Assembly: GCA_002428365.1 (NCBI GenBank)
Contig: DIVW01000051.1
Span: forward strand, 10,745 to 49,654
DNA from: Propionibacteriaceae bacterium UBA6122
GTDB taxonomy: Bacteria > Actinomycetota > Actinomycetes > Propionibacteriales > Propionibacteriaceae
Length of the DNA: 38,910 nt
Reading direction: 5' to 3'
Shown here: positions 15,228 to 23,263 of the stretch, one piece after another
Position numbering within the stretch: position 1 is the stretch's first letter
How the letters are laid out: the number at the start of each line of letters is the position of its first letter
Translations under genes and position numbers: made by a program
The notes under the pieces: model-generated
Told to the model about the DNA's origin: nothing
Databases searched by the model: none
The model's input: the letters and a program-made list of their open reading frames with translations, nothing else

Positions 15228-15416
15228 ATGCTTGATACTTCCCTGAGCGTTGCGGCAGTCGCCTCATCCGATGAGTGCCAACTGTCGGGTTTGCGGCGTC
15301 CGCAGGCACAGGGATTTCAGACGACCGGAGCTGGACTGCTAGCTGGTGCCGGTTGGATGGTCGCGGGCGGGCCCGCAGGGTTCGAAACGTGGCCGAGTCG
15401 GGAGGTAGTGCAGTGA
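15228..15416 (+). CDS. Possible small protein or leader peptide, coupled to RCC1 gene
   Basis: A 62-codon frame beginning MLDTSLSVAAVASSDE. Its ATG is preceded by GGAGG (15216-15220) at a 7-nt spacing, one of the best ribosome binding sites in the region. Its TGA overlaps the GTG of the RCC1 protein gene (GTGA), the usual sign of translational coupling. The product has no recognisable domain; a Gly/Ala-rich stretch (TTGAGLLAGAGWMVAGG) is mildly hydrophobic. It could be a genuine small protein or a leader peptide that tunes translation of the large gene. Composition gives no independent proof of coding. Confidence 0.45.
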   Translation: MLDTSLSVAAVASSDECQLSGLRRPQAQGFQTTGAGLLAGAGWMVAGGPAGFETWPSREVVQ

Positions 15417-18400
15417 AGAGGGGTCTGCACTACCGCCCGGCGTCCCCAAGGGGCCGCCGGCGAGTGCTGGCGTTCGGGATGGGCATGCTGGCCGCCATGT
15501 CACTGGTGTGGCAACAGCAGGCCACCCTGGCCAGCTTCGTGGACGCCGAACATGGCAAGGGCACTTTCAGTGCCGACACCTTGAGTGCGATTACCCCGAC
15601 GCTGACCCCCAGCTACGGCAGGATCGCGGCGTCGTGGAGCGCTGACGCCCCGACTGATCCCTGGGCCACACCGCAGTACACCTTGGACTCGTCGCCGAAC
15701 GTTGGCGGGCTGGGCTCTAGCGTGCTTTACAGCGGAACCGGGACCAGCGCCACCCTGACTACTGACACCGGAACTCAAAGCAGCACGGCGCTGCTCTTCA
15801 CCGATGTAGCCGCCGGTGGAACCCATGCCTGCGGCGTGTCGCAGGGTGCCGTCTACTGTTGGGGCACTAGCACGGTGGGTGCCCTAGGTCTCGGCACGGG
15901 TACCACCGGCACCAACGTTCCCCTGCGAGTAAGTGGCGGGACGCTGGGCACCAAGACCGTGGTGCAGGTGACCGCCGGCACTAGTCACACCTGCGTGAGA
16001 ACCAGCGACGCCAGGGCCTATTGCTGGGGGGCTGGCGCCAGTGGCCGGCTGGGCAGCGGCACCACTGCCAATCAGTTCCTGCCAGTGACGGTCTCCACGC
16101 TTACCAACGTGACCGACATCGCGGGCGGCGCCACCCACACCTGCGCAGTGGACAGTGGTGCGGCCTACTGCTGGGGCCTCAACGGCAATGGTCAACTCGG
16201 CGACAACTCGAACACCACTCGCACCACGCCGGTGCCGGTCTATGTCGTAGGCATCTTCGGTGGGCGGACGGTCAGCGCGGTCTCCGCCGGCGGATTCCAC
16301 AGCTGCGCTGTCGCTGACGGTCGGGCCTTCTGCTGGGGGGTCAACACCAACGGTCGCCTGGGCAACAACTCAGCCACTCAGTCCTTGATTCCGGTGGCCG
16401 TGTACACCGCGACGCTGCTTGCTGGACGTACCGTCACCGAGATCAGCACGGGGTACTCCCATAGCTGTGCTGTGGCCGACGGGAAGGCCTTCTGCTGGGG
16501 GCTCAACACCAATGGACGCCTCGGCAACGGCTCGGCTACCTCCAGTACCGTCCCAGTCGCGGTGACCACAACTCTGATGTCTGGAACTGTTGAAACCATC
16601 AGTGCTGGCTACGCCCACACTTGTGCAGTCGCCGCTGGCGGTGCCTACTGTTGGGGTCTGGGTACCAGTGGCCAACTCGGCAACGCCGCCTCGGCCAGTT
16701 CGACGGTGCCGGTGAAGGCGGCGGGCACACTCAGCTCACGAACGGTCACGATCGTGTCGGCTGGCACCAACTTTTCCTGCGCCACCGGTAATACGCCGGC
16801 CGCCTGTTGGGGGCTGGGCACCAGCCGCCAAATCGGCAATGGGGCTTCGACGTCCAGGAACGCGCCTGTTGACGTCCTGCTGAACGGGAGCACCTGTCCG
16901 GATGGGTCGGTGCGGGTCGGGGGCAACTGCTCGCTGGCTGAGGGCACCGACTACTACTTCCGGCTCGGCTACGACATTGGTTCCTGGACGGCCCCGAACA
17001 GTGCCTGGATCAAAGGCACCACCCAGACCCGCGATGGTGTTGACCCGAGCCTCGATTCGCGCACCAACACGTCGATCACCCTGCAGTGGGACGCGGCTCC
17101 GGAGCCGGAAGACTCGTTTGCGGAGTACACCATGAAGCGTTCGACCAGCGCGAGCGGATCGAACCCGACGACTTTGGCCATCACTCCGAGTCTCGGGGCC
17201 ACCGATCGGGGTGGTCTACCCACTAGCCGCACCTACACCAAGATTTCGGTCGGCACTGGGCACGCTTGCGGGATTCTGGACGGCGACCTCTACTGTTGGG
17301 GGCTGAACACCAGCGGGCAGCTTGGCGTCGGTGACCTCATCGAGCGGAGTGCCCCCACGCGGGTGCCTGGTCTGAGTGGCACGGTCACCAATGTGTCGGC
17401 CGGCGCTACCCATACCTGCGCGGTGGCGAGCGGAGTTGTCTACTGCTGGGGCCTCAACACCTACGGGCAACTCGGTGACAACAGCACCACGACGCGCACT
17501 AGTCCGGTGTCGGTGTCGAACCAGACTGGCTACACCGTGCTTCAGGTGAGTGTCGGGACCTCGCATAGTTGTGCAGTCACCCAAGGTGGGCAGTCTTGGT
17601 GCTGGGGGCGCAACAATGCCGGTCAGCTCGGCAACGGCACCACCACCAATAGCAGCGTGCCGGTGGGTCCGCACGCCGGCGCGATCCCGGCTGGGCAGGT
17701 AATTCAGATCAGCGCAGGCGGTTCGCATACCTGTGCAGTCGCGGCTTCGCGCGCCTACTGCTGGGGCCTGGGAAGCTCTGGCCAGTTGGGCGCTTCGGGA
17801 TCCTCCTACACCCCAATTGCGGTCAATACCAGCTACGCCATGGGCACCAACGCGGTGACCGAGGTGAGTGCCGGCAATGTTCACACCTGCGCGATCGCAG
17901 CTGGCCGGGCGTACTGCTGGGGTTCGGACAACAAGGGCCAGGTTGGCAACGGAGGCACCGTGCCGGCCTACACCTGGGCGACCTCTGCAGTCACCACAAC
18001 CTTGATGTCGGGGACGGTGACCTCGATATCGAGTGGCACCGAGACCACCTGTGCCACGGCTTCGAGCAAGAACTACTGCTGGGGTGAGGGCAGTTCGGGC
18101 CAGCTTGGCAACACCGCTTCCGCGGATACGACTTCGCCAGTCGCGGTCTCCGCTCAAGGCGCGCTGGCGGGCATGACCGCCAGCGATGTCGCAACCGGTG
18201 CCACCCATAGCTGTGGGTTGCTCGACGGACGCCCGTACTGCTGGGGGCGGGGCGAGAACGGGCGCTTGGGTAACCGTGAGGTTGTGGCTGCGACTTTCAA
18301 CTACCCACAGCAGACTCCGCCGGACGCGCTTTGCGCAGTTGGCGCGAACCCGATGGGTGATGGCTCTTGCAGCCTGGTGCCCAGCACCACCTACTACTAC

Positions 18401-18469
18401 CGCGTCTCCTACACCTTGGACGGTGGCCCGGCGCGAACTGGTAGCTGGGTAGGCATCAGCACTAGCTAG
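15413..18469 (+). CDS. Large secreted RCC1-propeller / fibronectin III protein with SipW-type signal
   Basis: A 1018-residue predicted extracellular protein. The N-terminus (GRRRVLAFGMGMLAAMSL, then ATLASFVDAEHGKGTFSAD) matches the signal region of the TasA-like neighbours, so SipW is its likely peptidase. Then come: FN3-like strands (about 59-125); seven RCC1 repeats (about 126-491); FN3-like strands with CSLAEGTDYYFRLGY (506-540); a second FN3 start (TSITLQWDAAP, 543-606); seven more RCC1 repeats (607-966); and CSLVPSTTYYYRVSYTL (985-1018). Each repeat follows the pattern SAGxxHTCAVxxGxAYCWGxNxxGQLG, mostly with a cysteine pair. There is no sorting signal or C-terminal membrane helix. GTG at 15413 has GGAGG 7 nt upstream. 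Function unknown; adhesion or matrix binding is plausible. Confidence 0.88.
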   Translation: MKRGLHYRPASPRGRRRVLAFGMGMLAAMSLVWQQQATLASFVDAEHGKGTFSADTLSAITPTLTPSYGRIAASWSADAPTDPWATPQYTLDSSPNVGGLGSSVLYSGTGTSATLTTDTGTQSSTALLFTDVAAGGTHACGVSQGAVYCWGTSTVGALGLGTGTTGTNVPLRVSGGTLGTKTVVQVTAGTSHTCVRTSDARAYCWGAGASGRLGSGTTANQFLPVTVSTLTNVTDIAGGATHTCAVDSGAAYCWGLNGNGQLGDNSNTTRTTPVPVYVVGIFGGRTVSAVSAGGFHSCAVADGRAFCWGVNTNGRLGNNSATQSLIPVAVYTATLLAGRTVTEISTGYSHSCAVADGKAFCWGLNTNGRLGNGSATSSTVPVAVTTTLMSGTVETISAGYAHTCAVAAGGAYCWGLGTSGQLGNAASASSTVPVKAAGTLSSRTVTIVSAGTNFSCATGNTPAACWGLGTSRQIGNGASTSRNAPVDVLLNGSTCPDGSVRVGGNCSLAEGTDYYFRLGYDIGSWTAPNSAWIKGTTQTRDGVDPSLDSRTNTSITLQWDAAPEPEDSFAEYTMKRSTSASGSNPTTLAITPSLGATDRGGLPTSRTYTKISVGTGHACGILDGDLYCWGLNTSGQLGVGDLIERSAPTRVPGLSGTVTNVSAGATHTCAVASGVVYCWGLNTYGQLGDNSTTTRTSPVSVSNQTGYTVLQVSVGTSHSCAVTQGGQSWCWGRNNAGQLGNGTTTNSSVPVGPHAGAIPAGQVIQISAGGSHTCAVAASRAYCWGLGSSGQLGASGSSYTPIAVNTSYAMGTNAVTEVSAGNVHTCAIAAGRAYCWGSDNKGQVGNGGTVPAYTWATSAVTTTLMSGTVTSISSGTETTCATASSKNYCWGEGSSGQLGNTASADTTSPVAVSAQGALAGMTASDVATGATHSCGLLDGRPYCWGRGENGRLGNREVVAATFNYPQQTPPDALCAVGANPMGDGSCSLVPSTTYYYRVSYTLDGGPARTGSWVGISTS

Positions 18470-19757
18470 CGCTGGCCGCGGCCCGAGCCGCTGCTGGTAG
18501 CGCGGCAACCGCCCGCTCGATGACAGCCTCGTCGTGGGCTGCCGAGAGGAACCAGGCCTCGAAAGCTGATGGCGGCAGGGCCACTCCCGCAGTGAGCATC
18601 TCGTGGAAGAACGCCCGATAGGCCGATGCCTGCTGAGCCTGGGCTTCGACGTAGTTGCGCACCGGGGTATCCAGCCCCCAGAACACCGAAAACAGCGATC
18701 CCGCCTGCTGCAGGCGGTGGGACACCCCGGCTTCGGTGAGCGCCGTGGTGACTGCGGCGGCCAGGGTGGCCGCAGCAGCGTCCACCCGTTCGTAGACGCC
18801 AGCATCGGCCAGCTTCAACGTGGCAATGCCAGCAGCGGTGGCCAGCGGGTTTCCCGACAGCGTGCCAGCTTGGTAAACCGGCCCGAGTGGCGCGAGTAGC
18901 TCCATGATCTCGGCCCGGCCGCCGATCGCCGCCAACGGCATTCCGCCGCCAACCACCTTGCCGAAGGTGAACAGATCCGGAGCCACTACTCGGCCCTCGT
19001 AGCCCCACCAGCCAGAAGCTGAAACTCGGAAGCCGACCAGCACCTCGTCGTAGATCAGCAGCGCGCCGTGCGCGGTGGTGAGTTCGCGCAGCAGTTCGTT
19101 GAAGCCCGGTTCTGGCGGCACGATGCCCATGTTGGCCGCGGCTGGCTCGGTAATGACCGCCGCGATCTGATCGCCGTGCTCGGCGAACAACGCGCGAATA
19201 GCGGCAAAGTCGTTGAACGGCACCACTAACGTCTGAGCTGCGATGGCGGCGGGCACACCCGCAGATCCGGGAAGGCTGGCGGTGGCCAGCCCCGACCCGG
19301 CCGCGACCAATAGCCCATCGGAATGACCGTGGTAACAGCCAGCGAACTTCACCAGCAGATCGCGCCCAGTTGCGCCACGGGCCAGCCGGATCGCGGTCAT
19401 GGTGGCTTCAGTACCGGTGGAAACCAGCCGCACCCGCTCAGCGAGCGGCACTCTCGCCTGGATCAGCTCGGCCAACTCGGCCTCAGCCACCGTCGGGGCG
19501 CCGAAGGATAGGCCCTTGGCGGCGGCAGCCTGCACTGCGGCGACCACCTCAGGGTGAGCATGGCCGAGCAGCGCTGGGCCCCAAGAGCCGACCAGATCGA
19601 GGTATTCGCGCCCATCAACGTCATAGACAAAGGCGCCTCGGGCGTGATCGATGAAGCGCGGCGTGCCGCCCACCGAGCCGAACGCCCGGACGGGGGAGTC
19701 GACGCCGCCCGGAATGACTCGCTGGGCGCGGTCGAACGCCGCCTCGTTGCCGCTCAT
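18462..19757 (-). CDS. hemL: Glutamate-1-semialdehyde 2,1-aminomutase
   Basis: PLP enzyme converting glutamate-1-semialdehyde to 5-aminolevulinate, the second step of the C5 route. The 431-residue product has the fold-type I signature: VRLVSTGTEATMTAIRLAR, CYHGHSDGLL, the Asp of LLIYDEVLVGFR, and the PLP-binding lysine (about Lys267) in FTFGKVVGGGMPLAAIGG. The ATG at 19757 overlaps the hemB stop (ATGA), so this start is chosen over a GTG three codons upstream. Its 3' end overlaps the 3' end of the convergent RCC1 gene by 8 nt (18462-18469), leaving no room for a terminator between them. It is the last gene of the hemB-hemL pair. Confidence 0.96.
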   Translation of the reverse strand: MSGNEAAFDRAQRVIPGGVDSPVRAFGSVGGTPRFIDHARGAFVYDVDGREYLDLVGSWGPALLGHAHPEVVAAVQAAAAKGLSFGAPTVAEAELAELIQARVPLAERVRLVSTGTEATMTAIRLARGATGRDLLVKFAGCYHGHSDGLLVAAGSGLATASLPGSAGVPAAIAAQTLVVPFNDFAAIRALFAEHGDQIAAVITEPAAANMGIVPPEPGFNELLRELTTAHGALLIYDEVLVGFRVSASGWWGYEGRVVAPDLFTFGKVVGGGMPLAAIGGRAEIMELLAPLGPVYQAGTLSGNPLATAAGIATLKLADAGVYERVDAAAATLAAAVTTALTEAGVSHRLQQAGSLFSVFWGLDTPVRNYVEAQAQQASAYRAFFHEMLTAGVALPPSAFEAWFLSAAHDEAVIERAVAALPAAARAAASAS

Positions 19758-20734
19758 CGCAGCCACCCGGCCAACTCCAGGGCCGCATAGCTGAGCACGA
19801 TGTCAGCACCGGCGCGGACGATGCAGGTGACCGATTCGCTCAGGGCCGCCTGCCGATCAATCCAACCCCGCTCAGCGGCGGCGGCGATCATCGCGTACTC
19901 GCCGGAGACTTGATAGGCCGCCACCGGCACCTGACTGGCCTGAGCCACCTCGGCCAGCACGTCGAGGTAGTGCCCGGCTGGCTTCACCATCACGATGTCA
20001 GCGCCCTCGAACTCGTCCAGGCTGGCCTCCAGGCGCCCCTCGCGGCGATTGGCCGGATCCTGCTGGTAGGTCCGGCGATCACCGCTGAGCGCAGATCCGA
20101 CGGCCTCTCGGAATGGGCCGTAGAAGGCCGAGGCGTATTTGGCCGAGTAGGCCAGGATGCCGACATCGATAAAACCCGACTCGTCGAGCGCGTCGCGGAT
20201 GGCCATTACTTGGCCGTCCATCATCCCCGACGGCGCGACGAAGTGCGCGCCAGCCTGGGCCTGGGAAACCGCCTGCTGCTGGTAGAGATCCAAAGTCGCA
20301 TCGTTGTCGACTGCGCCGGCCGGATCAAGCACGCCACAGTGCCCGTGATCGGTGAACTCGTCCAGGCAGGTGTCGGCGATGATCACCAAGTCGTCTCCCA
20401 CTTCGGCGCGCACCGCGGCCAGGGCGCGGTTCAGAATGCCGTCGGCGGCGTAGGCGCCGCAGCCGAGCGCGTCCTTGTCTTCGGTGGTCGGGACGCCGAA
20501 CAGCGCGATCCCGCCGAGACCGGCTTCGGCGGCGCGCAGTGCCTCAGCCCGGATCGAATCCAGATTGTGCTGGACGACCCCGGGCAGCGAACTGATCGCC
20601 CGCGGGCCCGCCAGCCCGTCGGCAACGAAGGCCGGTAGTACCAGTTGGGACGGATGCACTCTGGTCTCGGCAACCATCCGGCGAATGGCTGGCGTGGACC
20701 GCAGTCTTCTGGGCCTGCGGATGATCTGCGACAT
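19754..20734 (-). CDS. hemB: Porphobilinogen synthase (5-aminolevulinate dehydratase)
   Basis: Condenses two 5-aminolevulinates to porphobilinogen. The 326-residue TIM-barrel protein has the two Schiff-base lysines in AYSAKYASAFYGPF and IVMVKPAGHYLDVL. The metal site reads DTCLDEFTDHGHCGVLD: Cys123 and Cys133 are kept but the middle zinc ligand position holds Asp, a partly cysteine-poor variant, so metal use may differ from the classic three-Cys zinc enzymes. GAGGAG lies 9 nt upstream of the ATG. It is divergent from the HAD gene (116 nt gap) and overlaps hemL by 4 nt. Confidence 0.96.
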   Translation of the reverse strand: MSQIIRRPRRLRSTPAIRRMVAETRVHPSQLVLPAFVADGLAGPRAISSLPGVVQHNLDSIRAEALRAAEAGLGGIALFGVPTTEDKDALGCGAYAADGILNRALAAVRAEVGDDLVIIADTCLDEFTDHGHCGVLDPAGAVDNDATLDLYQQQAVSQAQAGAHFVAPSGMMDGQVMAIRDALDESGFIDVGILAYSAKYASAFYGPFREAVGSALSGDRRTYQQDPANRREGRLEASLDEFEGADIVMVKPAGHYLDVLAEVAQASQVPVAAYQVSGEYAMIAAAAERGWIDRQAALSESVTCIVRAGADIVLSYAALELAGWLR

Positions 20735-20850
20735 GCGGGCTAGCTCCTCAGCTGGATTGCCTAGTCATTGTGGACCATCAATGCGGGTGCTCAAACCCGG
20801 GATTGGCCAACGTTCACTCTGTGGAAACTTCCCGGTGCCACACTTGAGGC

Positions 20851-21633
20851 ATGAAGCGAAGCGTGCGTGACATCGAATGCTGGCTGACCGACATGGACGG
20901 AGTGCTGGTTCACGAGGATCGGCCGATTCCTGGCGCGGTCGAGCTGCTCAACCGCTGGGTGGACACCTCCCGGCGATTCCTAGTGCTCACCAACAACTCG
21001 ATCTACACCCCGCGTGACCTTTCGGCCAGGTTGGCTCGCTCCGGCCTGAATGTGCCGGAGGAGAATCTGTGGACCTCGGCCCTGGCCACTGCCGACTTCT
21101 TGGCCAGCCAGCCTGGTGAGAAGACTGCCTTCGTGATCGGCGAGGCCGGGTTGACCACCGCGCTGCACGAGGCCGGTTTCGTGATGACCGAAACCTCCCC
21201 GGCCTACGTGGTGATGGGGGAGACCCGCAACTACAGCTTTGATGCAATCACCAAGGCCGTCCGGCTGATCATCGCCGGGGCTCGGTTCATCGTCACCAAC
21301 CCTGACACCACCGGACCTTCAGCGGACGGCCCGCTGCCGGCCACCGGGGCGGTGGCGGCGATGGTCACTGCGGCCACGAACCGGCAGCCTTATGTGGTGG
21401 GCAAGCCCAACCCGATGATGTTCCGCTCGGCAATGAACCGGATCGAGGCCCACTCCGAAACCACCGCCATGATCGGGGATCGGATGGACACCGACATCGT
21501 CGCCGGCATGGAGGCCGGCCTGCTGACCGTCCTGGTGATGTCTGGGGTCACTCAACCTGAGGAGATCGAGACCTTCCCGTACCGGCCCTCCGAGGTGCTG
21601 AACTCAGTGGCGGATCTGGTGCCGTTGCTCTGA
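20851..21633 (+). CDS. HAD-IIA family phosphatase (NagD-like)
   Basis: A 260-residue haloacid dehalogenase-type phosphatase with a C2a cap. Motif I is DMDGVL (Asp14/Asp16), motif II is in FLVLTNNS, motif III Lys is in YVVGKPNPMMF, and motif IV is IGDRMDTDIV. It resembles NagD/AraL-type sugar or nucleotide phosphatases; the substrate is not predictable. It is transcribed against the heme genes, divergent from hemB and ending 4 nt from the end of hemCD, so it splits the heme cluster into two minus-strand units. Confidence 0.92.
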   Translation: MKRSVRDIECWLTDMDGVLVHEDRPIPGAVELLNRWVDTSRRFLVLTNNSIYTPRDLSARLARSGLNVPEENLWTSALATADFLASQPGEKTAFVIGEAGLTTALHEAGFVMTETSPAYVVMGETRNYSFDAITKAVRLIIAGARFIVTNPDTTGPSADGPLPATGAVAAMVTAATNRQPYVVGKPNPMMFRSAMNRIEAHSETTAMIGDRMDTDIVAGMEAGLLTVLVMSGVTQPEEIETFPYRPSEVLNSVADLVPLL

Positions 21634-21637
21634 GGCT

Positions 21638-23263
21638 TCAGCCCAGAGCTGCCAGTACTGCATCCACCAGCCCGCCGGTGTCGGGGGTGGTGGCCACCCC
21701 GATCACGTTGAGGCCCGCGTCGCGGGCCGCGATCGCGGTCGGTGCGCCGATGGCGACTACTGGGGCGCCAGGTTGCCCCAGTTCAGCGGCTGCTTTGGCC
21801 ACTGAACCTGCGGTGGCGATGAAGGCGTCGAAGCTCGGCCAAGCGCGTTGGACGGGTTCGGACACCGGGAGGGGCACGGTGCGGTAAACGGCCGGGGTAT
21901 GAACCGTCCAGCCGTTGGCGCGTAGCCCGGTTGCCGGCTCGGGCGAGGCGGTCTCTGCACTGGGCAGCAGCACCACGCCCGGCCCAGCTTCAAAGGCCGC
22001 GACCAGGGCGGCCCCGCCCCCAGGGTTGGCCACCAGGTCGGGCGTCAGCCCGGCGGAGGTCAGGGCTCGGGCGGTGGCCGGACCGACTGCGGCCACCTTG
22101 GCTCCGTCGGGCAGGTTTGCGGCCAAGTCGTAGCCCTGGGCGGCCAGGGCAGTCAGGGCCGCAGCCGAGCTGAGCACCAACCAGTCGTAGCCAGCGGTCG
22201 CCGCGGCCCGAAAGTCGGTCAGTTCCAGCGGCTCCTGCCGAGTGAACTCGGCTTGGGTAATCAGGGCGCCAGCGCTGGTCAGTGCTTCAACCAGGCCAGC
22301 CGGGCAGCGACTGGGCAGCAGCAGCCGTCGGCCAGCCAGCGGGGCCGGCTTGGTGGCGGCAAGGTCCACGATGGCGGCAGCACCTGCTGAAAGCAGGGCG
22401 GCAGTGACCTGGCCCCCCAGCGCTTCGGCGGCGGCCAGGCTCAACTCAGTGGTCTCGGCACTCTGCACCAGGCGGGTGCTGCCATCGGTTGAGATGACGG
22501 CAGCAGACAGGTGCAGGTGGGCGTCCAATACCTGGGCGTGGGCGCCAACCGGGGCGGCGCAGCCAGCCTGCAGACCAGCCAGGACGGCGCGCTCGGCCAC
22601 CGCAGCCAGCCGAGTGTTGGGGTCATCGAGCGCTGCCAACGCCGCCAAAACGTCCTCAGCATCAGCGCGGCATTCGATCGCCAGCGCACCCTGGGACGGC
22701 GCGGGCAGGAACACCGCCGGGTCGAGCCGCTCGCTGATGCGTCCGGCCAAGCCAATCCGGGTGAGTCCGGCGGCGGCCAGCAGTACCGCATCAAGGTCGG
22801 CGCCGGCCCTGGCTAGCCGGGTCTCGACGTTGCCGCGAATCTCTACCGTTTCCAGATCAGGCCGCAGTGCCAGCAGTTGGGCCGCCCGTCGGGGGCTGCC
22901 CGTGCCCACCCTCGCCCCGGACGGCAGCGCCGCCAAACCACGGCCGTCGGCAGTGCACAACGCGTCAGCCGGATCCTCTCGGGGCGGGACCGCGGCGAGC
23001 GCCAGGTCGGCGGCGGGGGCCGTGGGTAAATCCTTGAACGAATGGACGGCGAAGTCACACTCGCCGCTAAGCACGGCAGCTCGCACTGCCCCGACGAAGA
23101 CGCCAGCGCCGCCCAGGCTGGCCAGCGGTGCGGTGGTGACATCGCCGTGAGTGGTAATCCGCACCAGTTCGACCTCGTGACCCAGCGCCCGCAGCGCGTC
23201 GGCCACCTGTCCGGATTGGCCCCAGGCGAGCTTCGAGCCTCGGGTCGCTAGTCGCAGCTTCAT
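21638..23263 (-). CDS. hemCD: HemC-HemD fusion: hydroxymethylbilane synthase / uroporphyrinogen-III synthase
   Basis: A 541-residue bifunctional protein. The HemC part (residues 1 to about 305) polymerises four porphobilinogens: it begins KLRLATRGSKLAWGQSGQVA, has FAVHSFKDLPT, TGSPRRAAQLLALRPDL, EIRGNVETRL and the dipyrromethane-binding cysteine in GLQAGCAAPVGAHA. The HemD part (about 315-541) begins AGRRLLLPSRCPAGLVEAL and contains VAAVGPATARALTSAGL, typical of the poorly conserved uroporphyrinogen-III synthase. Fusion would pass unstable hydroxymethylbilane directly on. The ATG at 23263 overlaps the cpfC stop (ATGA); 23 further codons upstream lie inside cpfC and are not used. Confidence 0.95.
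   Translation of the reverse strand: MKLRLATRGSKLAWGQSGQVADALRALGHEVELVRITTHGDVTTAPLASLGGAGVFVGAVRAAVLSGECDFAVHSFKDLPTAPAADLALAAVPPREDPADALCTADGRGLAALPSGARVGTGSPRRAAQLLALRPDLETVEIRGNVETRLARAGADLDAVLLAAAGLTRIGLAGRISERLDPAVFLPAPSQGALAIECRADAEDVLAALAALDDPNTRLAAVAERAVLAGLQAGCAAPVGAHAQVLDAHLHLSAAVISTDGSTRLVQSAETTELSLAAAEALGGQVTAALLSAGAAAIVDLAATKPAPLAGRRLLLPSRCPAGLVEALTSAGALITQAEFTRQEPLELTDFRAAATAGYDWLVLSSAAALTALAAQGYDLAANLPDGAKVAAVGPATARALTSAGLTPDLVANPGGGAALVAAFEAGPGVVLLPSAETASPEPATGLRANGWTVHTPAVYRTVPLPVSEPVQRAWPSFDAFIATAGSVAKAAAELGQPGAPVVAIGAPTAIAARDAGLNVIGVATTPDTGGLVDAVLAALG

Noticed and set aside
17216..18805. Long minus-strand open frame of 529 codons opposite the RCC1 gene and hemL
   Set aside because: It is the mirror of repetitive coding DNA and spans into hemL out of frame; low-complexity Arg/Ala-rich product with no domain.
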